From Amia ocellicauda (lineage: Eukaryota; Chordata; Actinopteri; Amiiformes; Amiidae): DNA of 64,000 bases. The notes under the pieces are model-generated. The model made no database searches and was not told the DNA's origin. It saw nothing but the letters and a program-made list of their open reading frames with translations. Numbering within the stretch: the stretch's first letter is position 1; the number at the start of each line of letters is the position of its first letter. The DNA lies in contig NC_089855.1 of the NCBI RefSeq assembly GCF_036373705.1, forward strand, positions 12,985,719-13,049,718. The letters are read 5' to 3'. The translations under genes and the position numbers were made by a program. Below are positions 24,859-35,600 of the stretch, one piece after another.

Positions 24859-27800
24859 TTAAAAGCAGCAGCCTGGTTTAGTCCTTTTCACATCATTGCA
24901 CTCTTCCAAATCAATAGTATTGGACAAGTCTTCAGCTTTCTTTTTGATAATGCCAGGTACCACCATTTCAAACAGAGTTTCGAAGAGCAAGTCCACATTG
25001 TAGCCCGTCTTGGCGCTCGTCTCAAAGCACATTTTCTCCGCGGGGGGATTCTCTTTCTCGTCCAGCATCTTGTAGCGCAGGATCCTGTGGTAAAGTCCAA
25101 TGGCGTCATCCCTGTGTACTTGCCTGCGTGCTTTTGGAGCGACTTGGCGCCAAGTAGTAGACTGGTCTCCGTTACTCTCCAGCTCTTCGCCAGTTTCTGC
25201 CACAGAGGCTGCAGAGTCAGTGAGGTCAGCTTTGTTTCCAACAATGGCGTAAAAGCAGTCCGAGTTGGCAGTGTCCGTCAGGGACAAGAACCTGTCCTCC
25301 AGCTCAGCCAGGCTCTGCCAGCTAGTGACATCATAAGTGAGGATGACGGCCGCGGCGCCTCTACAGTACATGGAGCCCAGCCCGTGGAACTGCTCCCGCC
25401 CTGGCTCAGAGAAGAGGGAACCATTAGTGAAAGTCCTCCACACAGACAGCATTGTTCTAGAAATATGCACAGCAAGTAAGGGCTGTCCAGCACATCAACC
25501 ACCGCACAGCAGCCATTAGCCTGAGGTGGCTTAACAACCGGCAATAAACTAAAAGCTGATAAACAGATATTTCTGAATCTATTATTCAGTGTGGCCAAAC
25601 ACCATGAGATGCAGCAATAGAAAGAACAAATGTTAAAGCACAGCACTGGAAATATAAATGGAAAGGACCATTTCTTATAGAACAAATACTGACTTCACTG
25701 CCAGCTTACCCACCTACACTTGAGCAAAAAAAAACAGTGAACAAGCACGTAGCCTTGGGTCATTGTTAAAGCAACAGAGCAACACATGGCCTCACATCTA
25801 CAACTTAGTAAATCTATTCGTGGACCAAGAGATAATTAATTAATTCTCCTCTGTCTACCTGCCTTAATAAAGAGAACTGTGTAATCCACAAAACATGAAA
25901 TACCTAGCTACAGTGATCAAATACATTAATTGTGCTTTTACTTGATGAATACATCCTGGGTTTTTTTCAATTTTTTTATTCCATTTGGCTTGTTATGAAA
26001 TAGTTAATAACTAACTTCCAAGAAAGGTAGCACAAAGGCTTGGAAAAATACAGTTTCTTGGAATTTCAATGTGGTTTCAAAAGGAAGTAATACACACATT
26101 TACCTGATTGGTTTTAGTTTAAGATTGGTAATGGTTGATTAAATTAAGCAATGTTAAATGATAAATAATTTGAAACAATTCCTTGCTTGAATACTGATAC
26201 TATTTACATGATGCGAGTATGATGTGGTCTAATAAATCATGCAAGTTTTTACACTTTTTTTTAATAATGAATAAAACCATCACTGTCTGAAAATAGCACC
26301 ACATGTCATTAGAGCACTGGCACGAAGCACAACAGATACACACAGGATAGAGTGAACTAAGCCAAAGGCTATAAAACCACCACTGTAAGCCCAAACATAC
26401 ACTAAAACCATTATTAATAATAATAATAATAATACAATTTCATAAGGTTGAATATTAATGCAACAGCTAATTAAGAACAGAGAAAACTCAAATTGTTAAT
26501 ATTTTGATTATTAATACTAGCAGTATGTGTACAAATTCTTCCCATTCATAGTTGTGTAAAAGCAGTCTGCATAAGGATCATTTCATTGAAGTCTTGCAAG
26601 TATTTGGTAAGACTGTTGAATTTTTCATCATCTCATCTGGCTGATTTGTCCTGTTTTGTATCGCGCTTTACCAATGTGTGATGACCTTTATGCAACATAC
26701 AATCTTATTCCATGCTAAAATGTGTGACGTGAGTTTCCTGTAATTATAAGAGGGTGACCAATTCTTGATAGAGTAAAACCATAGGAGATTATATATACAT
26801 ATATATATATATATATACGAAAATATTTTAAATTAGTTGTGACTCACTGCTTTACAATCACAGCCTCTTATAAAACCAACAAATGGTACGATGATCAGAC
26901 TATGCCTGCCTGTTTCAATAGCAATCTTGTTTCTGCCCTGATCATGTGATTCTGATAATGGCCTTGACTGCAGCCCTGACCACAGGCAGCTGATTGCTCA
27001 GCTCTCACTTAAAGAGCTATTTCAGCAAATACAATTTTCAACCCAAAGAAAAAACACAGTACTTAACAGAAGTGTATTAAGGGATTATTACAGAATAAGA
27101 CCTCTGAATTCCTAATAAGGCAAGTAATACTAAAGCAGCTTCTGTATACAACAAATCCTGAAGGATCCGTCTCCTTGCTAATCTCCGAAATATGTAACAT
27201 AAACAAGGATGATTTGTGCTATGAGCTAATATTTAAGCTAACCTGGAAAAACAAATATCTTACTTACTGACCTGTGATATGCTTTTGTAGCACTTGATGG
27301 GATGCAATTACACCTGTTTTTTATTGAGAAAAGGGTTAACTAACATCATAGAAGTGAGCATTTAGCATCTCATAATGTAATACAAATTAAATTCTGAAAA
27401 TTGGAGGGTGCTGAGGTTTTATAATTTATTGGTAATGAAAGCAACATTTGCATTATATTGAAACTGTTGCAAAAACTTTAAAATTAGTTTATATTATGCT
27501 ATTAGGCAAATATAATGTACTGCACAAAAGTAGGCTATTTGATAATGCATATACAATCAATGTCTCCAATATGCAAATCAAATCACATATGTTACTCCTT
27601 GTAACCCAATTCCTGGACCTTTTCCAGCAGGTACTGCTGATGGCACATGACTTTAGTGTCTTTATTTCTCAGTGGACTCCAAAGGTGGGTGTAGCCGAGA
27701 TAAGTTAACAGGTCTGCGTTTGATTTCCGGTTATTGGGTTTAGCAGCTCAGATCTTTTTTTAACTGGTTTAAAAGAGGGAAGCCAGTCTACAATGGGAAA

Positions 27801-30800
27801 AAAAGACTAAAGTGTACAATCAAGTTCTAAATCAAAATAAATATGTTATACTGTGTAAAAGGTGTCTCTTACTGTATACAATATGCCATCTGCTTGAACA
27901 CACTGTGAAATGTCACAATAAGAGTAACCTACTACATGACTTACAAACATATATTCAGCTCTATAAAAAATTAAGGGACCACTCCAAGTTCATCAATCAG
28001 TGTTAAGTGGTCTCAATTTTTTCCAGAGCCAAATATATTGACAGTAAAAATAACGTATTGTAAATAAAAATTACATTTGATAGACCTTCTCACATGCTAA
28101 AAGTGAAAATTAATAAGACAAAATGTAGGGCCTACTCATCTGAATCTGAACTGCTGTCAAATAAACTAACAAAATGATATCACAGCAACAATTGGATCCA
28201 CCATTTTTAACTACAAATAAACTAAGGCTAATTTTAAAACGTTAAGGGCCATAACAAGTTATTTTTTGCATAACTACATTTAGCCTTGAAAGGACAACCA
28301 TTTTAATATTCACCATTACATTCAGGAAATAAGATTCAGCTTTGCTTTGTTGCAAAAAGCTCTGAAAATTGGCCTGTATCGCTCTATTGCAAATATTATG
28401 TGCATAAAAATAGCTGACACAAATATTTGAAGTACAGCCCTATTTTAAAAAAATAACCCCTCCTTTTCCCTGCACAGGAGATTACATTATTGTGTAACTG
28501 ACTGGTGGTAACACTTTCGAAATCAGTCACTAAACTATTCCTAATTTTCACAAGGTCAAATTTCACAAAGATGGGTCATGAAGATGACCTTAGAAACTAA
28601 ACTTCACCCAACAACTCTTTTCAATTCCTTCACTTCCCCATACAGTACAAGATACTACAACGACCTTTGTCCATATTTAAGATGGAATCACCAGAAGTTG
28701 ATGTTAGTTAAAAAGAACAACATTTGTGTTAGTCTTAAATGACCACTGCTATAATTTGTAATTTATTAATAGTCTTAATACATTTTCTCACAGTATTAAA
28801 GTCTGATTTGACACAAACGGGAAATTACCTATAATCTTCCTGAGCCCTAGAATTTTATTTATTATGCTTAATGGATTATCTGAAATAAATCCTGTGAATT
28901 AGAAATGGTCAGTATAATCATGCAATTCATGTTAAGCTTACTTGAAGGTGTTAGACAGGCACCTGGAAATTCAATTTGTACTAATACCTGTTATTATAAC
29001 TATGCACATTACAGTAAGTACACCATTATATTTTTGTCAGAGAAGAGTTCGAAGGGCTCATTGTGGTTATGGAAACAGGTGGCAATGAGCATATTTTCAG
29101 CGCAAAATTATTCCAGAGTATTGTATATAAACATTCAACATAAATGCTCCCAATAGCCTTTTATAAGTTTAGTCACTAGAAGAAAAGTGTTGCCCAAACC
29201 TGCACTGACATCTTGTGTCATTTACCCTAATGGGGAAATCTTCTGCATGCTGGCAAGATATAGTTAGTTTTTAAAAACACGATAAAATATAAAGTTATAT
29301 AAAAATATTCACACCAATAAAGTATAATCGAACGGTATTCAGTGTAAAAATTACAATTAAACATTGTTTAAGATTACAAGTTTTGGGTTCTGCTAATGAC
29401 TGCCATAGTAATGACAAACCAAGCCAGTATCACAAAGATCAAAATTTGCCTCAGATTTTGCTTCAACACAGGGGTTTGAATTCAAAATGACCTAATTTAT
29501 TATAACTTATATGCAGCACTGTGGATTAGTGATTAGGGCTCTGGACTCATGGTTGTGGGTTCAAATCCCAGGTGGGGCAGTGCTGTTGTACCCTTGAGCA
29601 AGGTACCTCACTGCTCCAGTAAAATACCCAGCTGTATAAATGGGTACAAATGTAAGTTGCCCTGGATAAGAGCATCAGCTAAATGACAAAAAAATAATAA
29701 TAATAATAACATACTCCGATAGAGATATAACTACTAGATGAAGGTCAGAAACAATTCCTACTGAAACTTTTGAGTGGGTGTTGAGAATGGTGATATATTA
29801 CATTCAAACCAGTCTAGGAAACCTTATCATAATTACATCCAGACAGTGACAATCATAACCTCCTGATATATTCGTTGTGATACCTAGAGTGTTACCGTGC
29901 CTGAGATTTTTTTAACAGGTGTGATCAATAATTATTGATTCATATTTTTTCAAAATCCCTCAAAACGACATTGAAAACTTGAGTGGAAAGTTCAGAATAC
30001 CCCTTGCCATGTAGTGCATTGTGTTGTTGTAAGGTCGACAGCCAATCAGCAGTGATCACTAGAAAATCATACATTCAACAGCCAATCAGCAGGGATCAGA
30101 AGTGAATCATTCATTCGACATCCAATCAGAAGTGAATGAAATGTTCGAGAACCAACCAGCAGAAAAGACTGACAGGCGTTCGAACAGACGCCTTTCCTTT
30201 AATACCGGTCAGGTACACTATCCACTCCCTGCAAATTCTCTGCCCATCCTTGTGATGCCATGTCATTTGCCATAGGGGCCCAAAACCTCCGATTTTATTT
30301 TCCATTATAATAACTTCTCTCTCTAATAATCTCCCCCGCCAGTGTGGGTTGCGGTAATGTGGAATAAAATACATGTATTTGGTGTTTGTATTATTCCGTG
30401 GCAACAACTTCTCTTTGCTTTTGGGCTACAAATGAATACTAAGAAGCATACCAACAACATTCAAGAAGCAGCGCTATCAATTCCCTATGTATGTTTATCC
30501 TCTATTCAGTTAACACTAATTTTGTTCAATTGCATTATTTACTACTACTACTAACAATAAATTTAAACAGAACTTAAACAAGCTGAAGACACTGTTTGCG
30601 TTTGGCAGTGCGTTTTGCATTAGATTAGGTAACCAGATTTTTGGGAAACTTTAAAGTAATTTACATTGCTGGTTTAAGTAGTCTTTTGCATTGGTTAGTT
30701 AGAGATCCATACACACGTTTGATTGCAATGGCCAAAGCACAGCACAGGTGAAATCCCGCAGATCTCTGGTCATTCAAATTGAGGTCCAGATGTGCAGATT

Positions 30801-31445
30801 TCTACCGATTTCTCATTGAAATCAACTTGAACGGTCGGGGCTGTATGTGAGCGCAATCTACTTCAAGGCATCACCGGGTCAGCTACTCCGTGAATTCAGA
30901 AGTTGTATCCTAAATTAAGCTAGTTAGACAACAAAAGAAACCACATGTATTACACGCAGGTAAGACCTGTTACAAGCACACAAAAGTTAAACCGATAGAC
31001 GCACACAGTCGCACGTACACACCTGGAGCCCATACCAATGCCCCAAATGTACAACCGATGCATTAAATAAATGGTCAGTCCAGCTGCGTTCATTATTTCC
31101 AGTTCCTCATGAATCAGGTCCATTGCGTGGAACCAATTCTTCCTTTATTTCAGTGCTTTATTTCAGTAAGCTCCGTTTCTATCTAGAATACAAATGCAGA
31201 AACCAACAGTGAATATAGGAAGCTGAACTGCTGCCCATGTACTCCATCTATCCCCAAAGAAAAGCCCGTGTACCTGCCGTGTCCCAGATGGAGATGTTGT
31301 ACCGGCCCCACTGTTTCAGGAAGAAAGCCCCTCCGACCGTGCTGACCGTCTCTTTAAAGCGCCTCTCGGTGTACCGGTGCAGCAGGGAGGTCTTCCCGAC
31401 GTGGATGTCGCCCAAGATCACCAGCTTCACGTCGGGCTTCGTCAT
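24859..31445 (-). CDS. RAB20: Ras-related GTPase Rab20
   Basis: Small GTPase of endosomes and phagosomes. Exon 1 is 31445-31274 (ATG at 31445, MTKPDVKLVILG) and exon 2 is 25400-24859 (stop TAA at 24861-24859). Together they give 714 nt, 237 residues; human Rab20 has 234. The intron splits the Gly codon of DTAG. Visible GTPase motifs: P-loop GDIHVGKT (12-19), switch I with TVSTVGG, DTAGREQ (55-61, normal catalytic Gln), NKAD (113-116), ETSAK (184-188). The C-terminus is GCCF with two cysteines for geranylgeranylation. The insert between NKAD and the late YKMLDE block is divergent, as in other Rab20 proteins. An upstream in-frame ATG at 31472 is less likely because MTKPD aligns with the known start. 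It is tail-to-tail with COL4A2 and head-to-head with NAXD. Confidence 0.97.
29513..29710 (+). mobile_element. tRNA-derived SINE, nearly full length
   Basis: A tRNA-like head carries a good B box (GGGTTCAAATCCC at about 29558) and a plausible upstream A box (TTAGTGATTAGGGCTCTGG). A middle region follows (CCTTGAGCAAGGTACCTCAC, GTATAAATGGGTA), then a tail TGCCCTGGATAAGAGCATC and a (TAA)n end. The tail is shared by several fish SINE families. It is not a functional tRNA gene because no acceptor stem closes. Confidence 0.85.
30034..30166. repeat. Tandem minisatellite of about 40 bp with a CCAAT box in each unit
   Basis: Three and a half degenerate copies are visible. Each has CGACA/CAACA, then a core GCCAATCAGCAG (third copy TCCAATCAGAAG, fourth ACCAACCAGCAG), then GATCA or GTGAAT and a CATTC spacer. 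Cores begin near 30040, 30080, 30121 and 30151. It lies in RAB20 intron 1, about 1.1 kb from exon 1. Confidence 0.7.
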
Positions 31446-32600
31446 TGTCGCACATTCAGGCAAGGACAACAAACTAATTCACCACTCAAGCTCCGTTTCA
31501 GTGGCTACCATAGTTCCCTTCAGTTAAAAAGGCGGGCGGTTTGCGTCTGTGCTGTAGTGTAGCATGTGGCCTGCTGCACTTTTATAGCGCTGTTGTGTTG
31601 ACATATGGAGAGGATATGAAACAAGTAACACCCGCGGAGTCCCGCAACTTGTGAGACGCGGCTCCCCGCCGGCCTCGGTTTCGTTTGGAACTCCAGCCAG
31701 AAGGCGGTGACGTATGCGGAAGCTGCTGCAAATTCCGTTGCGAAAGTTTGTAACTTCAGGGCATGGTCATTTTTCAATCGAGTCTGTTCTTTGGAATACT
31801 TTTGTTTTTGCAAATGCTGTGTTTTCTCACTGGACGTGTTTTAAACCCAAACTATTATAACATTCAGTAAATGAATAACACACGTTTTGTGGACAGCAAG
31901 GTGGAACATAACACCATAGTAGTAGAGACGCATATAGGGGGGGAACTGAATATATTTATTTCCGTTATATAGCTAATGCCGTGTGTTTTATACAAAAAAG
32001 TAGTATTTTATGTTTTTCCACCTGCATCTGTAGTTTAAATGGGTATTGATTCATTTTAAATAATATACTGGAAAAGGATTTAAAACTGAATTTGGTGATG
32101 GTGGACAGAATATAAACGTGATGGTGGGATTACTAACATATTTAAATACAGTTTTGTAGTATTTTTTAATATTAGAAATATATATATACAATGCCATTTC
32201 ACAATATTGTAGGAGCCCACACCTTCAGCCGCTAGATGGCAGCAGACGAAGCCATTCTTGTTGGGAAAAGTCACATGAAACTATGAAGTCATTTTCTTCT
32301 CCATGCTAGAGAAATACTAACGCTTTCACGACAGCGAATCGGTCATCGATTCGTATCACATTTGTTCAATGCAAGTCCATTATATTTCGATATTAAGAAC
32401 AAAAATGTATATTGATAAAATACATTTCCCACAACTTGGGTACACCGTTCCATTCAAATCTGTCTTTGTAAAATGACCTTTGAACTTCGCTTGTTTTGAT
32501 TGGCTATATGGGCACATTGATACCTTGAAACGCTCGTCTGTATATCTTTGCAGATTGCTTCCTGTTTTGTTTGTTGCTATTCATCTGGGAGCTCAGCTTC
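31446..32600. promoter_or_regulatory. Head-to-head promoter region of RAB20 and NAXD
   Basis: The 1.15 kb between the two start codons. The RAB20 side (31450-31720) is GC- and CpG-rich and has a CRE-like TGACGTA at 31708-31714. The NAXD side has an inverted CCAAT box (ATTGG, 32499-32503) about 100 bp upstream of the first NAXD ATG. No TATA box is obvious. The middle is AT-rich. Confidence 0.5.
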
Positions 32601-32664
32601 ATGATTCACCCGAGACGACTGTTTTGTGTCCTAGCAGGTCGGGCTCACAGTCGATCGATACTAG
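32601..32664 (+). CDS. NAXD: NAXD alternative first exon 1a (mitochondrial-type N-terminus)
   Basis: ATG at 32601 opens [20 protein letters not shown], rich in Arg and lacking acidic residues, as expected of a mitochondrial targeting peptide. It ends in phase 1 at CTA-G followed by the strong donor GTAAGA (32665-32670). Exon 2 begins in the matching phase (TT ATT GAG), giving Val-Ile-Glu. Mammalian Naxd (Carkd) is known to make mitochondrial and signal-peptide forms from different first exons. The sequence fits this, but no transcript is available. Confidence 0.8.
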
Positions 32665-35600
32665 GTAAGAACAGCGTGAGCCCCCGCACAGCTGCAATAA
32701 TGCACAGCTGTTTCTGACAGCTGGATCCCCTGCAATTGCAAACCCGACAACAGGACAACAAGGCAGCGCTGCGAGATGGCAATGCAATGGGGAAGGGGCA
32801 CTGTAGTCACTTGCTTTGTGACATTAATCGTGTCGGTGGCTGTAACTCTCTTCTGTATGCACGATGAAGGTAAAGTTGCAGACAATCTATAGTAAACAAA
32901 TCGCATAGGCTTCTATTGATTTTCTAATAATAGCCGATTTACAAACACGAAGCAACATTCACAGCGAAACCCCTATCCTGATGCAATGGCAGTGGTATCG
33001 CACAGACCTTAATCATTAGAAATCGCTTATATTTCTAATATGTATATTCACTTTAAATACATTTCGGTAGTGATAATTAACCCATATTCTGATCTGGTAT
33101 CTGAATTATTCTCGTTTTGCCAGCCGGGGTGTAGTCATTCGTGAGCTGTCACGTCAAAAGGAACATGTTTATTGATCTTTACACGCCGAGGCAGCAGATG
33201 CGAGAGCTTGCTTGTTTAAGACCCAGCGGACACCCCTCTGCTCTCGGTGCAATCCTCATGATGTAGTACACCGAGTGGCGATGACGTCAGCGGGGCCACA
33301 GTACACAGGAGTTGTAAAGCGGCTTTGCTGAGTCGGGGGTTAATCTTCATTGTGATCAAATATGGTCTGAAGCACTACAGCTCAATGCATACCGAAGCCT
33401 CCGTGTCTCAGTGCTCGCCACGACGCAACCCGAGGAGCAGAAGCCAAGCCCGGATCGGGTAGATCTCAGATCGCAGGCCTGGTCTGTTGTGGACCACTAT
33501 GTAGTGCGCCTGTGTGCAAATTCAGGTGTTGTGCTCCATGTAACTTTGCTCTGCGGGTCTGGGTGTTAGTAGGGGGCTTGTTATTGTTATTCACTTACTA
33601 TTGTGGGGGGGGGGACTCTTGACTATTATGCTTGCAAACACAAGGGGGTTCTTGTGGTCAGACTTGGAGACCAGAGCTCTGTTGGACATCTGGGGCGAGC
33701 AGGATGTGCAGACGGCGCTGGACGGCAACTTTCGCAACAGTCACGTTTACCGCGATGTCGCCTGCAGGCTGGGGGAGATGGGCTTTGACAGGACGCCCGA
33801 GCAGTGCAGGATCCGCGTCAAGGGCTTGAAAAGACAGTACTACCAGGCGAAAGAGGGCATCAAGAAGAACGGGCACTACCGCAAGATCTGCAAGTTTTAC
33901 GACGAGATGGACAGGATACTGAGTAACAGACCTCACCTCGACCCCCAGGACATGATCGACAGTGTGGCCATAGGGGATGACGCGATGGACGGCACCGAGG
34001 AGGAGGGTGATGGCATGGACCACCCGCAGGAGGCGTACATCATGGAGAGCACCGGGGAATGCTCCTATGCTGATCACCCGGTGAAGTTGGAGTATCCCTC
34101 CTTTCCCATCCCAGTGCCTGTGAGCAACAGTGCAAGTAAGTTGCTGTTTTACACCTGTGGGTTTTGTTTTGTATTATTAATCTTGCCTACCCAATACTGA
34201 CAATACTGGTCCTCTCAACATGAACAGATCCGGATCTCTAAATGTGCAATGGAAAAGCAGTTTCACTAAAAACAAGTCATAGTAGTAGAGTGTCATATAC
34301 AGGATGTCCTATGTTAATCTAGTTATTTGCAGAAGATCACAGCTCTTTCTACACCGGAATATTGGAAGTAGATATCAATGTGCATAATGTCTTAATAGTC
34401 ATTTTAGGTAGATCTTACTACAATCTTACACGGGGTCTGCATAGTGTGCACTTTTTTTATTTCTCATTCAGTGATATTAACCTAACAAATACAGGACAGT
34501 TTGAAATCCATATTTCTACAACCTGCAGAGGCCTCATGTTCCAGAAAATAAACCCTGTTTTTTTTAAAGTATTATTTAGCTTTTGGTTTCTGTATTCAGC
34601 TAAAAAACTTAATATACATTAGGAAGTTTGTAACTACTTGTTGCCTACATGGATGCAAGTGACTTGTGATTTATTTTAAAGGCATATGTTTTGTTTTTAT
34701 TTGGAGGTAGAGTTAGTGTGCAAAGTTAATATTGTTGCATTGTCGGGTAGCCTTTAAAACACAAAAAGTGACTTGTAGGGTAGTGATAACTGCAGTGTAA
34801 AACCATTGTGTTTAAAATGAAGGAATAGAAAGCGGACCCTTCATTACAATCCCATATGTCTTTTGGTATTGCAGGTACAGGACAGAGGCAAAACAATGCC
34901 CAGAACAGCACCCCCTCCACAACTCGTACCAAGAGGTCCAAAAAGCGCTACACTAATCTGTCCCTGGATAAGCTGATGGAGAAGTTCCTGGAACAGAGCA
35001 TGGAGGCAGAGGAAAACTTCTACAAGTACGAGGAGCAGCGGCTCAAAGTGGAAGACAAGCGGCGCGAGGCGGAGCATTCCCGCGAGCTCCAGATGTTGCA
35101 AGTGCTGGGACAGATGTTCGCCAGCATCGCCACCCCTGCCCCCGGGCGCCCACAGACTGCCCCCTCTGCCCCCCAGCATCGCCCGCACAATCACCACCCG
35201 GCCGAGCACAGTAATCGCAACATGCCACCGTCGGCGCCATCCCAGCCCATAGGTACCTCTCGATACACCCAGCTTCCTTGCCCCAGGAGTCTCAGAAGTG
35301 AGCAGTGGGCGAGCCGGGGATGCAGGACAAAGCATAGCTCTGTTCCTGGAGATTCTTCACAGCTTTAACAATGTTCACCCTTTTGCCGTAGTGTGAAATA
35401 TTTCAGTGTGTGTTTTTGTTAGTGAACTGTTATTCACATGTAGCTTAGATACTGAAACTAAAAATAAACCAGATTATCATGACTAAAAAATAAATTCGAA
35501 TATGAAGTGATGATGGGGGAAAGGGGGGAGCCATAAACAGAAACATAAGCATGAGGTGAAAGGTAATCGCATACCTGCCATGCTGAAATGAAGATGTTAG

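Larger units (their letters stand above)
25401..31273 (-). other. RAB20: RAB20 intron 1 (5.9 kb)
   Basis: Single intron with donor GTACAC after 31274 and acceptor CCAG before 25400. It contains a SINE, a tandem CCAAT-bearing repeat, a short AT microsatellite (about 26795-26818) and otherwise AT-rich sequence. No second gene seen. Confidence 0.85.

Noticed and set aside
24847..25479. A 210-codon plus-strand open frame
   Set aside because: It lies antisense to RAB20 exon 2, which encodes a clear Rab GTPase; the plus frame has no recognisable domain.
29513..29590. tRNA gene
   Set aside because: A and B boxes are present but no cloverleaf closes, and the sequence continues into a SINE body and tail.
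33658..34077. A 139-codon minus-strand open frame
   Set aside because: Shadow of the GC-rich first exon of the Myb/SANT-like gene; composition is Val/Leu/His-rich without a domain.
34844..35335. A 163-codon minus-strand open frame
   Set aside because: Antisense shadow of the second exon of the Myb/SANT-like gene.
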